Assembly: GCA_021783875.1 (NCBI GenBank)
Contig: JAJXTM010000005.1
Coordinates: forward strand, 1 to 35,323
Reading direction: 5' to 3'
From: Bacteroidota bacterium
GTDB taxonomy: Bacteria; Bacteroidota; Ignavibacteria; Ignavibacteriales; Ignavibacteriaceae
DNA: 35,323 nucleotides
In this document: in pieces, positions 23,621 to 33,274 of the stretch
How the letters are laid out: each line of letters starts with the position of its first letter
Position numbering within the stretch: the stretch's first letter is position 1
Translations under genes and position numbers: made by a program
The notes under the pieces: generated by a model
Databases searched by the model: none
Seen by the model: only the letters and a program-made list of their open reading frames with translations
Told to the model about the DNA's origin: nothing

Positions 23621-25216
23621 ATGCTTAATATTATTAAAAATACTCTTCATATTATTTGTGAATTAACTAACAGCAATTCCGCCTTTTTGTTGGAAAGCAA
23701 TAACGGCATTAATAAAATTATTTCAAGTTACACCCAATCCAAAAGTTTGATATTCCAAAAATCCTTTTTGGAATATCTAAAAAAAGAATGCCCGCAAAAG
23801 TCCGAATTAAAGAGATCATCTAAAATTATAGATATTATGGGAGAATACTTTTTTGAATCTTATTATTCCAAAGATTTGGTTTTGAAACCTAAAAAAATTT
23901 GTCTGCTTCTCTTCGCTTCCAAAAAAAATAATTATACAAAAGATAAAATTAATATCATTAATAATTTAGCAAAGCTTTTAAAAAAGGATTTGGCAACTAT
24001 TTTAGCTGGAATCGATAATTTTCAAAAAAATGATATTTCAAAAATTAATTTCCCTTTTGATGTGATTTTTGAATTGGCATTTGATTCAGTAAATGATTTA
24101 ATTTTTTTTCTCGATAAAGATGGACGTTTCTTAAATATAAATCCTTCTGCGGTATCTCATCTTAATTACAATCTAAACGAAATAAAGTCAAAACATTTCA
24201 TTGATATAGTGTCCACGAAAAAAAGCGGGCAATTGGTAAAATCATTTTCAGAAATAATTAGGCAAAAGTCCAGGGTTACCTTCAGCACAGTTTTGATTTC
24301 AAAATTCTTTAAGGAAATTGAATTAGAGGTAATAGCTACCCCTTTTTTGAATGGCAATAATATTGAAGGGCTAATATTGTACGGTAAAAACATTACAGAG
24401 TTACAATCCTATGCCCAAAAGATGAAAGATTCTGAGACAAAATTAATTGAAGCTCAACGAATAATTTCAATTGAGAGAATGCGATCAAAAAGGCAAAAAG
24501 CTTTCCTTGAAGAGATGAATAAAATGAAAAAGGACTTTATATCTAACATTTCTCATGAACTAAGGACTCCTCTGGCATCAATAATTGGTTTTACAGAGAC
24601 AATTTATTCTGAGCCAAATATGGATAATGAAATGAGGAATGAATTTATTCAAATTATTCTTAATGAGGGTAAAAGACTTGCAAAATTAGTTAATGAACTT
24701 TTGGATATTTCTCATTTTGAAGAAACCTCCATAAAAATCATAAAATCCTCCTTTAATATTAGTAATTTAATGCTGGAAGCAATCAAGAATAATCAAACAA
24801 ATATTAATAAGAAAAAAATTATTCTTTCTCATGAAATTCAAGATGAAAATGTTATTTTAAATGGGGATAAAGAAAAAATTTTCCAAGTAATAGATAGCAT
24901 TTTAAAAAACTCAATAAAATATACAGAAGAAGAAGGGCGCATTTATATAACTTCTCAAAGTTTATTTAGGGAATTCGAAATATCAATTAGTGATACCGGA
25001 ATAGGAATTCCTGAGAATAATTTGAAAACTATCTTTCAAAAATTCCAGCGTATAAATTTTATTGACAAAAATACTGAAGAAACAGGTTTAAGCTTGGTTT
25101 TAATTAAACAAATTGTAGATTTACATAAAGGATTTATATCAATACAGAGTAATGAGAACAAGGGCACATCTGTAATTGTTAAATTTCCGAGGGAATTAAA
25201 TAGTTCAATAAATTGA
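23621..25216 (+). CDS. Cytoplasmic PAS sensor histidine kinase
   Basis: This 531 aa protein has no membrane helix. Residues 1-135 look like a divergent GAF-type domain. A PAS domain follows (about 150-270, LAFDSVNDLIFFLDKDGRFLNINPSAVSHLNY), then a coiled-coil linker, HisKA with the His in DFISNISHELRTPLASIIGFTE (about 310), and an HATPase domain (SILKNSIKYTEEEG, SDTGIGIPENN). The last glycine box reads EETGLSLVLIKQIV, where GTGLGL is usual, so ATP-lid geometry may be altered. It ends 9 bases before an NtrC-type regulator, which is its likely partner. Confidence 0.92.
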   Translation: MLNIIKNTLHIICELTNSNSAFLLESNNGINKIISSYTQSKSLIFQKSFLEYLKKECPQKSELKRSSKIIDIMGEYFFESYYSKDLVLKPKKICLLLFASKKNNYTKDKINIINNLAKLLKKDLATILAGIDNFQKNDISKINFPFDVIFELAFDSVNDLIFFLDKDGRFLNINPSAVSHLNYNLNEIKSKHFIDIVSTKKSGQLVKSFSEIIRQKSRVTFSTVLISKFFKEIELEVIATPFLNGNNIEGLILYGKNITELQSYAQKMKDSETKLIEAQRIISIERMRSKRQKAFLEEMNKMKKDFISNISHELRTPLASIIGFTETIYSEPNMDNEMRNEFIQIILNEGKRLAKLVNELLDISHFEETSIKIIKSSFNISNLMLEAIKNNQTNINKKKIILSHEIQDENVILNGDKEKIFQVIDSILKNSIKYTEEEGRIYITSQSLFREFEISISDTGIGIPENNLKTIFQKFQRINFIDKNTEETGLSLVLIKQIVDLHKGFISIQSNENKGTSVIVKFPRELNSSIN

Positions 25217-25225
25217 GGTAATTTT

Positions 25226-26608
25226 GTGAACAAATTAATTTTTATAGTAGATGATGAAATTGCTATTTCTAAACTTTTAACCTATTGGGTTAAAGACAAA
25301 TGGAAATATGATGTTGAAGTGTTTTCAAACGGGGAGGACCTTTTAAAAAGGATAGGTGCCAGACCTGATTTGATCCTGCTAGACATAATGCTTCCGGGTT
25401 TAAACGGAATTGATATATTAAAAAGAATAAAACAAATTGACGAAAATCTTCCTATTATAATTTTATCAGCTCAAGGGAGTATAGAAGTTGCGGTTGAAGC
25501 ATTAAAATTTGGCGCATTCGATTATTTTTCAAAACCAATAGATACCCAAAGGCTTGAGCCAGCAATCAAAAATGCTATTAAAAATTATGATTTGCTAAAA
25601 GAACTTGAAAACCTGAAAGATAATGTTAAACGAGAATACAGTTTTGATAATATAATTTCGGCTGACGGAAAAATGCAAGATGTATTTAAGTTAGTTTCAA
25701 AAGTATTAAATAACGATATTACAGTATTAATTCATGGAGAAAGCGGTACCGGCAAAGAATTAATCGCAAGGGCAATCCATTATAACGGAAGAAGAAAAAA
25801 TAATCCTTTTATCGTAGTTAACTGTGCATCGATACCGAGAGAACTTTTAGAAAGTGAATTATTTGGACATGAAAGGGGCTCTTTTACTGGTGCACATCAG
25901 CGTAAACTTGGTAAATTTGAGATTGCAAACGGCGGGACATTGTTTTTAGATGAAGTGGGAGAGCTTGAAATGCTTTTACAGGCAAAATTATTAAGAGTTA
26001 TTCAAGAAAGGGAATTCGAAAGAGTTGGTGGAAATGAATTAATAAAATCCGATGTCAGAATTATATCAGCTACTAACCGTGATTTAAAAAAAGCTGTTGA
26101 TGAAAAAAGTTTTAGAGAAGATTTATATTACAGACTAAATTCTTTTCCTATAAATTTACCCCCTTTACGCCAACGAAGGGGCGATATTTTAGTTTTAGCA
26201 CAACATTTTCTTGATACTTTAAATAAAAAATTACAGAAAAACATTAAAGGATTTACAAAAAAAGCAATAAAATTGATCTACGAATATAATTGGCCCGGAA
26301 ATATTCGGGAAATGGAAAATACCATTGAACGATGTATGATTATTGCTGAAAAAGATACTATTGATTTAGATGATCTTCCTGCGCATATTAAAGCTGCCGA
26401 TATTACAGGCTCGTTTGAATCATCCGGAACTTTATTTATTGATGAGAATATAATTCCTTTCGAAAAACTTAAAGAAGAAGCAATTAAACATGCTCTAAGA
26501 GTAACTGACGGTAATATCGTTGAGGCTGCAAAGAAACTGCAACTTGGAAGAGCTACAATTTACCGTTTAATGGAAAAATATAAAATCGAAAATCGATTAA
26601 GCGATTAA
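25226..26608 (+). CDS. NtrC-family sigma54-dependent response regulator
   Basis: This 460 aa regulator has a receiver (IVDDEIA, phospho-acceptor in DLILLDIMLPGLNG, Lys in YFSKPID), an AAA+ domain (Walker A GESGTGKE, Walker B GGTLFLDEVGE, arginine-rich VRIISATNRDLKKAV) and a Fis-type helix-turn-helix (DGNIVEAAKKLQLGRATIYRLM). The sigma54 contact loop reads GSFTGA, not GAFTGA, a change at a position that tolerates few residues. The start is a GTG at 25226 with GAGGT just upstream. It follows its kinase by 9 bases and is followed by STAS and PP2C genes, so its output may include those genes or a shared stress circuit. Confidence 0.93.
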   Translation: MNKLIFIVDDEIAISKLLTYWVKDKWKYDVEVFSNGEDLLKRIGARPDLILLDIMLPGLNGIDILKRIKQIDENLPIIILSAQGSIEVAVEALKFGAFDYFSKPIDTQRLEPAIKNAIKNYDLLKELENLKDNVKREYSFDNIISADGKMQDVFKLVSKVLNNDITVLIHGESGTGKELIARAIHYNGRRKNNPFIVVNCASIPRELLESELFGHERGSFTGAHQRKLGKFEIANGGTLFLDEVGELEMLLQAKLLRVIQEREFERVGGNELIKSDVRIISATNRDLKKAVDEKSFREDLYYRLNSFPINLPPLRQRRGDILVLAQHFLDTLNKKLQKNIKGFTKKAIKLIYEYNWPGNIREMENTIERCMIIAEKDTIDLDDLPAHIKAADITGSFESSGTLFIDENIIPFEKLKEEAIKHALRVTDGNIVEAAKKLQLGRATIYRLMEKYKIENRLSD

Positions 26609-26635
26609 AATTTTTAAATATATTTAGGCTTAAAA

Positions 26636-26974
26636 ATGGACTTTATTAGAGAAAAATATGATGATGTTATTGTAGAATGCGTCAATTTGACAAGAGCTAC
26701 ATTAAAAGAGGCTGAGGAGTTTAAGAAAACGCTAACTCAAGAAATAGAAATGGGGACACTTAAAATTGTCGTTGATTTGACCGAATGTGAATTTATAGAT
26801 TCTACTTTTTTGGGAGCTTTAGTAGTCTCTCTTAAAAAGATTACTGGATTAGGCGGAGACCTGCGCCTAGTCGGGTTTCAACCGGCCGTGCATTCGATGT
26901 TTGAATTAACACGTATGTACAGAGTCTTTGAATCATTCAAGACAAAAGAAGATGCAATTAATAGTTTCAAATAG
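26636..26974 (+). CDS. STAS-domain anti-sigma factor antagonist
   Basis: This 112 aa protein is a single STAS domain of the SpoIIAA/RsbV type. The strand IVVDLTECEFIDSTFLGALVVSLKKI aligns with the SpoIIAA segment holding the regulatory phosphoserine. The Ser follows the Asp as expected (Ser56), but the usual SGLG reads TFLG. Such proteins switch partners: unphosphorylated, they bind an anti-sigma kinase and free its target. No RsbW-type kinase gene is in this window, so the partner is elsewhere. The gene sits 27 bases after the NtrC-type regulator and 105 bases before a receiver-PP2C phosphatase that could dephosphorylate it. Confidence 0.9.
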   Translation: MDFIREKYDDVIVECVNLTRATLKEAEEFKKTLTQEIEMGTLKIVVDLTECEFIDSTFLGALVVSLKKITGLGGDLRLVGFQPAVHSMFELTRMYRVFESFKTKEDAINSFK

Positions 26975-27079
26975 TTTTCACCATTATAATAAATATTGAT
27001 AAATTCTGCCTTTTTAGGTATATGATATTATCTTAATTATTATTGATTTTACAAGTTTTAACCAAAATTTCTGATTGCA

Positions 27080-28648
27080 ATGAGTAATACAAATCCCAAA
27101 ACCATTTTAATTATTGATGATGATGTAACGATACGAAAAATCCTAATCCATAACTTAACCAAGAAACAATATCGAGTCTTCGAAGCAGAAAATGCAAATA
27201 AAGGGTTCGAGCAATTAGCAAATAATAAAATAGATTTGGTCCTTTGTGATGTTACCATGGAAGACATGGATGGATATACGTTTTGCAAAAAAGTTCGGGA
27301 GAATGAAAATTATAGAGTGTTGCCTTTCGTGTTCGTCACAGCTAAAGATTCAATGGAAGACAAATCCAAAGCTATGGATGCTGGTGGTGATGATATTATA
27401 ACAAAACCCTTTAATGTAGATGAATTAACATTAAAAGTTCAAGCATTAATAAGGCGAACCGAAATTTACAAAGTCTATGGCGTAAAAAAGAATCTTGAGC
27501 AATCATTTGCTAGAAATGCGGCAAAAATTTTATTAGTCGACGATGATTCAACTCTTTCTAAACTCTTTCAATATAATCTTAATAAAGCCGGCTTTGAATG
27601 TGAAACAGCCTCCAGTGTAGATGAAGGTTTATATAAAGCAAAAAAAAACACACCGGATTTAATCATTTCCGATATTATGATGCCAAATATTGACGGATAC
27701 CAATTTAGGAAAATGCTTCTTTCAGAACCGGAATTAAGAGCAATTCCTTTTGTATTTCTTTCCTCTAAAAGTGATGAAGAAGATATTCTTGGAGGATATG
27801 ATTTAGATATAACAGATTATGTACTAAAAACTGCCGGACCTCGTGTTGTTGTAGCAAAAGTAACTGCGATAATCCAAAGTCTCGGTAAAGAGAGACAAAA
27901 GATCGTCAGTGAATTGCATAACGCCGCGGACTCATTGCGTATAAAAGTAGTACCGGATAATTTCCCCCAATTTCAAGGCTTTAGTATTCAACATTGGCAT
28001 CAGCCATTTCAAGGCATTCCCGGCGGAGACTTTATTGATTATTATGTACTTGACCAGGAAAATTTAGCTGTAATTCTCGGTGATGTTATGGGGAAAAAAT
28101 GGGGAGCTTGGTATTTCGCTTTCGCTTATGCCGGTTATGTCAGAAGTGCAATAAGAGTAACATTAGAAACGACAAAAGAATTTATACCAAGCCAAATACT
28201 TCAGCAAGTAAATAAATCGGTTTACCAAGATGCTAAAATTTCTGAAGTTTTTGCTACTTTATCAATTGTAATTCTAAATAATAAGACTAAATCTATTAAA
28301 TACAGCGGAGCCGGTGACCTTCCCATTATATACAAAAATCATTTATCAGGAGAAGTAAAAAAACTTCAAGCCAGGGGTCTATTACTAGGATTTGCTGAAC
28401 AGGGAAATTATGAAGATGTGTCATTAAATTTACAGGAAAACGATAAAATATTTTTAGTAACTGATGGGATTATTGAATCTAGGAATTCCACAGGAGAGCA
28501 ATACGGAACATATCAATTAACAAGTGTATTAGAAAATCTTCAAGAAAACCAAGATTCGATACTAGAGTTGAAAAACAATTTTGAAGAATTTACTCAGAAA
28601 AAATTTGAAGATGATATAAGCTTAATAGCTATAGAGTCAATTAAATAA
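27080..28648 (+). CDS. Double-receiver PP2C (SpoIIE/RsbU-type) phosphatase
   Basis: This 522 aa response regulator has a protein phosphatase output. Receiver 1 (about 8-125) has IIDDDVT, VLCDVTMEDMDG and IITKPFN. Receiver 2 (about 148-265) has LLVDDDS and LIISDIMMPNIDG, but its final motif reads YVLKTAG without the usual Pro after Lys. The PP2C domain (about 300-520) shows metal-binding GGDFIDYY, GDVMGKKWGAW, LVTDGIIES and EDDISLIAI. Proteins of this form dephosphorylate STAS antagonists in response to a sensor kinase. The STAS gene lies just upstream. Two receivers would allow two inputs. Confidence 0.93.
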   Translation: MSNTNPKTILIIDDDVTIRKILIHNLTKKQYRVFEAENANKGFEQLANNKIDLVLCDVTMEDMDGYTFCKKVRENENYRVLPFVFVTAKDSMEDKSKAMDAGGDDIITKPFNVDELTLKVQALIRRTEIYKVYGVKKNLEQSFARNAAKILLVDDDSTLSKLFQYNLNKAGFECETASSVDEGLYKAKKNTPDLIISDIMMPNIDGYQFRKMLLSEPELRAIPFVFLSSKSDEEDILGGYDLDITDYVLKTAGPRVVVAKVTAIIQSLGKERQKIVSELHNAADSLRIKVVPDNFPQFQGFSIQHWHQPFQGIPGGDFIDYYVLDQENLAVILGDVMGKKWGAWYFAFAYAGYVRSAIRVTLETTKEFIPSQILQQVNKSVYQDAKISEVFATLSIVILNNKTKSIKYSGAGDLPIIYKNHLSGEVKKLQARGLLLGFAEQGNYEDVSLNLQENDKIFLVTDGIIESRNSTGEQYGTYQLTSVLENLQENQDSILELKNNFEEFTQKKFEDDISLIAIESIK

Positions 28649-28666
28649 AAAATCAATGTGATTTTT
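28648..28666. terminator. Candidate bidirectional terminator between PP2C gene and prfA
   Basis: AAAAATCA-ATG-TGATTTTT is an 8 base stem with a 3 base loop between the converging PP2C and prfA genes, flanked by A and T runs. It overlaps both gene ends. The stem is AT-rich, so its strength is doubtful. Confidence 0.4.
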
Positions 28667-29744
28667 AAATTTCGGCAGTAGTTTGTAATTTCTCTGCTCT
28701 ATCAGCAATTTTTAATTGTTCTATCAACTCCTGTAAATCACCTTCCATTATATTAGATAAGTTATAAAGTGTGAGTCCAATTCTGTGATCGGTAACTCGA
28801 TTCTGTGGATAATTATAAGTTCTTATTTTATCGCTACGGTCCCCGCTTCCTACCATAGATTTTCTCTTAGCAGAAATTTCCGCATTTTGCTCTTTAAGTT
28901 TCGCATCATATAAACGAGCACGCAGAACTTTCATTGCCTTTTGACGATTTTTTAGTTGTGATCTTTCATCCTGGCATTGGACAACTATCCCCGTAGGAAT
29001 GTGAGTCATCCTTACTGCAGTTTCAACCTTATTTACATTTTGGCCTCCTGCTCCTCCGGATCTAAAAATATCTATTCGGAGATCATTTGGGTTAATATCA
29101 ATTTGCACATCCTCCGCTTCAGCTAAGACTGCAATAGATGCCGCAGAAGTATGTACACGTCCATTTGCTTCTGTAGCTGGCACTCTTTGAACTCGATGAA
29201 CTCCGCTTTCGAATTTTAATTCACCGAAAACACCTAAACCTGTAATAGAAAATACTACTTCTTTTATCCCACCTAGCCCGGTATCATTAATATCTATTAG
29301 CTCAATTTTCCAACCTTTGGTTTCAGCAAACCTAGAATACATTCTAAATAATTCTCCAGCAAACAATGCAGCTTCCTCACCCCCTGTTCCTGCCCTAATT
29401 TCCATAATAATACCCTTAGTATCATTTGGATCTCTAGGCAATAATAGATATTTAATTCCTTCTTCAAGCTTTTCTTTTTCGGATTCTAGTTCATCCAATT
29501 CAGATTCTGCAAGTTTGCTTAACTCCTTATCTATTCCTGCTTCTATAATTTCTTTATTCCCTTCAATATTTTTAATAACATTAGAATATTTTTCAAAAGA
29601 GTTTACAATTTCAATTAGATCGCTTCTTTCTTTACTTAATGCAACAATCTTATCTCTTTCATTTAGAAATGCTGGATCTGATAGTTGCTGGTTTATTTTA
29701 TCAAACTTCTCTTTTAACTTGACTAATTTTTCTAACAAATTCAT
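28665..29744 (-). CDS. prfA: Peptide chain release factor 1
   Basis: RF1 reads UAA and UAG stop codons and triggers release of the finished protein. The 359 aa protein has the N-terminal helical domain, the codon-reading PAT tripeptide in [13 protein letters not shown] (which separates RF1 from RF2, which has SPF), and the catalytic GGQ in [14 protein letters not shown]. The length is standard. It lies alone on the minus strand between the signalling genes and the glycosyltransferase. No prmC methyltransferase gene is next to it here. Confidence 0.97.
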   Translation of the reverse strand: MNLLEKLVKLKEKFDKINQQLSDPAFLNERDKIVALSKERSDLIEIVNSFEKYSNVIKNIEGNKEIIEAGIDKELSKLAESELDELESEKEKLEEGIKYLLLPRDPNDTKGIIMEIRAGTGGEEAALFAGELFRMYSRFAETKGWKIELIDINDTGLGGIKEVVFSITGLGVFGELKFESGVHRVQRVPATEANGRVHTSAASIAVLAEAEDVQIDINPNDLRIDIFRSGGAGGQNVNKVETAVRMTHIPTGIVVQCQDERSQLKNRQKAMKVLRARLYDAKLKEQNAEISAKRKSMVGSGDRSDKIRTYNYPQNRVTDHRIGLTLYNLSNIMEGDLQELIEQLKIADRAEKLQTTAEI

Positions 29745-29790
29745 CTTAAAATATCCATATAAATACTATATTGAATGTCTTCAAAACAAA

Positions 29791-29819
29791 AAGCCCCGGT
29801 AAAATTTTTACAAGGGCTT
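29791..29819 (-). terminator. Hairpin terminator after the glycosyltransferase gene
   Basis: The arms AAGCCC and GGGCTT form a stem with an inner TAAA/TTTA pairing. On the minus strand the stem is followed by TTTGTTTTG. It lies about 90 bases after the stop of the glycosyltransferase gene and before prfA. Confidence 0.65.
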
Positions 29820-29910
29820 AAATCTCTATTCTTAAATTGAAAAATACTCCTTATAAATACAAAATTACTCTGTTTTGATTTAATATCAAAAGCTAAATTT
29901 TATTTCTAAG

Positions 29911-31227
29911 TTAATAATTATTATCAATTTTTGAATTTAACATGCTTTTAGAAATTAATTCGTAAAAAAGAAAAATAATCACAGGTGTATACTCAAGAAA
30001 AAGAATCCATGTATATTCTTTCCATACTCCGGATAATTGAAAGTTCAACACAGTAAAAACTGTTAGACTAATTAGACCTATATAAACAATTCCACTACGG
30101 TATGGGACAATTGGCAATAATATTGTTAGCCAAGTTAAATACCATGGATGAACTATTGGTGAGAAAATAAAGAGAAAAATAACGGAAAAATAAATTTTAT
30201 CTAGAAGATTCTTTTTACTTAAGATGATAGGCAGATAAGTTGAAAGTAGAAGCAAAGAACAAACAATCCTTGTCTTTTGATTATCATGAATAAAAGAATC
30301 AAGAATATTAAAGACTACTCCATTGAAAGCCCAGTTCTCAGTAAACTTAATCAGTGCTTGAAAAGGTGTTCCGGAGAAAATAAAGGGAATATATAACAAT
30401 GCACAAATGCTAATTGGTATTATAACAGATTTAATTCTATTTAATAATATTTTTTCATCAAAGAAATATATCGGAATAAGAATAACCCCAAGCGGTTTAA
30501 TACAAATTGAGAGACCTAGGAAAATGTAGCTTAATAATTTCTTCTTATCGAGATAGAAATATATCGAAAAAAGAAAAAAAGATAACCCAAAGCCATCTAC
30601 ATGCGCGTCAATGAAAAGTTGGAATATAGGTATAGGGGCCAGTAAATAAAGGAATATATTTTTAGACGGCAGATTAAGCTTTTTAAGTATTAATAATAAC
30701 CCAGATAAAGTTAAAATCTCGAATAATAATTGATAAATTTTCAATCCAAGATAACCTTCTTTTGTTGATAAATAAGCAATAAAAAAAATTGCTTGACTCA
30801 AAGGAGGATAAATCGTTTTCATTTTAGGATAATTAACATACTTAGGGAGATCATCCGAGTGCAGATAAGTAAGAGCAGAGTCATCAGGGGCATACCGATA
30901 TGGGTTTATTCCATAAGTCTCAACTTTCCCATCCCATATATATCTATAATAATCATCAGAACCGATGGGTTGTAAAGTTATAAATGCTAATCTTAATATA
31001 ACAGCTAAAAAGATTAATGCAAATATCTCACTTTTAGATAAAAAATTCTTTACAATATAAAAACTTATAAAGATAAAAATAACTGAAGAAAAGAGATAAC
31101 TATAAGTGTAGCCAATGATTGGTTTCCCATGCAGAGATAATAATGGGATAAAAGAAAGTAAAAATAATAGTAGTAATGAATAAAAATATTTTTGGGGAGT
31201 GAATTTCATTTCATTTTTGTATTTCAT
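29911..31227 (-). CDS. Polytopic GT-C type glycosyltransferase
   Basis: This 438 aa protein has about ten to twelve hydrophobic membrane helices. A first loop after the second or third helix reads GSDDYYRYIWDGKVETYGINPYRYAP, with the acidic pair typical of GT-C enzymes that use polyprenyl-phosphate sugars. A second conserved feature is IDAHVDGFGLSFF. This resembles the GT87/DUF2029 and MptB-like mannosyltransferase group, which add sugars outside the cytoplasm to lipids or glycans. The donor and acceptor cannot be read from sequence. A second in-frame ATG six codons in is an alternative start. It is divergent from the 614 aa gene. Confidence 0.8.
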   Translation of the reverse strand: MKYKNEMKFTPQKYFYSLLLLFLLSFIPLLSLHGKPIIGYTYSYLFSSVIFIFISFYIVKNFLSKSEIFALIFLAVILRLAFITLQPIGSDDYYRYIWDGKVETYGINPYRYAPDDSALTYLHSDDLPKYVNYPKMKTIYPPLSQAIFFIAYLSTKEGYLGLKIYQLLFEILTLSGLLLILKKLNLPSKNIFLYLLAPIPIFQLFIDAHVDGFGLSFFLFSIYFYLDKKKLLSYIFLGLSICIKPLGVILIPIYFFDEKILLNRIKSVIIPISICALLYIPFIFSGTPFQALIKFTENWAFNGVVFNILDSFIHDNQKTRIVCSLLLLSTYLPIILSKKNLLDKIYFSVIFLFIFSPIVHPWYLTWLTILLPIVPYRSGIVYIGLISLTVFTVLNFQLSGVWKEYTWILFLEYTPVIIFLFYELISKSMLNSKIDNNY

Positions 31228-31328
31228 AAAAAAATATTCTAAAGATAAATGGATAAATTAAAAAATAATGAATTTAAGCATAAAATTAAAGAATTATCAT
31301 TTGAAGTTATGTCACAATTATAATTAAT

Positions 31329-31355
31329 TAAATATCATCGTTTTTTTTTCGATAA
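31329..31355 (+). promoter_or_regulatory. Sigma28 (FliA)-type promoter of unknown 614 aa gene
   Basis: The plus strand reads TAAA, 15 bases, TTCGATAA, the same elements and spacing as the cheW and hybrid kinase promoters. The predicted start near 31362 gives a leader of about 68 bases before the ATG at 31430. There is no other gene on this strand between it and the 614 aa coding region. Confidence 0.65.
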
Positions 31356-31429
31356 TCAATTAGGAGCATTATGTCCATTTAAAAAATGAATTTGAAAATT
31401 TTAATTAGTTTTAACTAAAAATAACGAGA

Positions 31430-33274
31430 ATGAATAATAAAATAAGCTATAGTGAAGAATTCGAGGACAATGCAATCGGTGCAATTATGTCTTCTAAATT
31501 TAAGAGCTTAGCAAAAGAATTCTTCCAATTGGATATTTCAGAAGGCTTTAACTATGAAAAGATAATTAAGGATAGCTCTCAATTATACAGCTTTAATCTA
31601 CCATTCGAGTTAAATGAGACTTTTATTCGTTTTGAAGACGCTCCAATTTTCTGGATAAAAAGATCCCCGATTATTATTTTATTAGAAAATTTTTACAAAC
31701 TTTCAATAGCCAATTTAAGCGGAAGGAATTACTATAAGACAGTTAGAGATTTTTATACAAAATGGTGGGTCATTAAGTCCGTAGAAGAAAAAAGATACTT
31801 TTCATCTTCAGCAATAAGTTATTTAGAAAAAAAAGCTAATAATAATAATATTCTTTTATTAGTATTTCATGCAATGATATTAGCTTATGATGAGTATATG
31901 TATGATCCTTTGAAATCTTTTGAACTTTTGGAACGTGCAAAGGAGAACATTAACCAATCAAGTATCAATGATGAGTATAAAAATGAAATAATTTATATAC
32001 TCAATATTTGTGAAGGATTTGTTTTTACAATTCAAAATGAATATAAGCTAGCTTATAATTATTTTGAATCAGCCTTAAAAATAAAACCAATAGGAGTGAC
32101 AGGAAAATTTTATTTTGCTTTTATTAACAGTTTAATAGATAATGATCCCATAGCAGAAGACATTTTAAACACTGTATATAGATTCGATTTATCAAGGATA
32201 GAGTATGCGATTGAACAGAACAGCACTGAAATGCTGGATCTTTTATTAAAATATCCTACTTTTAACAACTTCTTTCTATCAGCAGACTTATCATCATCTT
32301 ACGAAGTTATTTCTAACTTTTTAAGAAATATCAAGTCAATGGGCAATTATGATTTGCAAAAAATACGGGCAAACATAAATAATTTTAAAAATTTAAGTAT
32401 AGAAGATTACTACAATGAAGATACGAATTTAAATATAAATTACTTGGAAAAAATATTAAATAATTATTCAAAAAAAGAAAATGCCCTTTTCATAGGAGTA
32501 TCTGAAAAGTTACATACTAGATTCATTCAAACCATCGAGGCAATAATAAATAAAATTAAGGAAAAATATAGTTCAGAGACATTATCCAAACTTCATATAT
32601 ATGATAGTGAAATTCAAAATAAGCTGAATGAAATCCAAGCTTATACAAAAGAAAAAGATGAAGTAAAAAATAGGATTAAAGAACGCACCTCAAAAACAAT
32701 CAGTGCAATTGAAAAAAGAACTGCCGAAAACATAACAATTCTAGAAGAAAAAATTAATAATCTTCAATTTGTTGCAAATTTTGATCCTAAAGCAGCTTTT
32801 CAAAATGCGATGACTTACAATTTGATTTTGTCATTTACAGTTTTTCTGCTAGGAGGTTGTGCAGGATATACAAATAGTTCTTTCGAAGGTATTGGCTCTC
32901 TAAATTCTGCAATGGCAATAATATTAGTTAGCGGGTTAAAATGGGGCATAATAGCTTTTGGAATAGGAGTAGTGATATCTTTAGTGACTGCCGGATTAGC
33001 CGCTTTTGAAGGATCAAATCAAAAGCAAAAACTTTTTCAGAATATAAATAATTTAAAGAAAGAAAAAGATTTTCAAATTGAATATTTTAAAAAAGAAGCC
33101 GAGAACAGTGAAAGATTAAGTGAAGAAAAGATTAACAAGGCAATTGAGGATAAGAAAAAATATATCGATAAGCTGAGAAATGAAAGAGCAAACCAAGAAA
33201 AAAAATATAATGATGAATCAACAATTAAAATGGACAATGAATGCAAACCACTACAAAAGTTAATTGATTTTTAA
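31430..33274 (+). CDS. Unknown 614 aa membrane and coiled-coil protein, sigma28-linked
   Basis: I do not recognise this family. Residues 1-380 are helical and soluble, with a TPR-like section at about 140-240 (for example YKLAYNYFESALKIKP). A coiled coil rich in Lys and Glu covers about 385-450 (AYTKEKDEVKNRIKERTSKTISAIEKRT). Two membrane helices follow (MTYNLILSFTVFLLGGCAGY at about 463-483 and WGIIAFGIGVVISLVTAGLAA at about 500-522), then a second long charged coiled coil to the end. There is no signal peptide, so both soluble parts probably lie in the cytoplasm with a short hairpin across the membrane. A strong sigma28-type promoter upstream suggests co-expression with flagella. Confidence 0.85.
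   Translation: MNNKISYSEEFEDNAIGAIMSSKFKSLAKEFFQLDISEGFNYEKIIKDSSQLYSFNLPFELNETFIRFEDAPIFWIKRSPIIILLENFYKLSIANLSGRNYYKTVRDFYTKWWVIKSVEEKRYFSSSAISYLEKKANNNNILLLVFHAMILAYDEYMYDPLKSFELLERAKENINQSSINDEYKNEIIYILNICEGFVFTIQNEYKLAYNYFESALKIKPIGVTGKFYFAFINSLIDNDPIAEDILNTVYRFDLSRIEYAIEQNSTEMLDLLLKYPTFNNFFLSADLSSSYEVISNFLRNIKSMGNYDLQKIRANINNFKNLSIEDYYNEDTNLNINYLEKILNNYSKKENALFIGVSEKLHTRFIQTIEAIINKIKEKYSSETLSKLHIYDSEIQNKLNEIQAYTKEKDEVKNRIKERTSKTISAIEKRTAENITILEEKINNLQFVANFDPKAAFQNAMTYNLILSFTVFLLGGCAGYTNSSFEGIGSLNSAMAIILVSGLKWGIIAFGIGVVISLVTAGLAAFEGSNQKQKLFQNINNLKKEKDFQIEYFKKEAENSERLSEEKINKAIEDKKKYIDKLRNERANQEKKYNDESTIKMDNECKPLQKLIDF

Noticed and set aside
24090-24117. TAAA followed by CTCGATAA inside the sensor kinase gene
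   Set aside because: The spacing is 16 bases, not 15, and it lies in the middle of a coding region with no suitable downstream gene.
29317-29802. 161 aa plus-strand ORF opposite prfA
   Set aside because: Low-complexity Ser/Leu composition typical of an antisense shadow; prfA is clearly the real gene.
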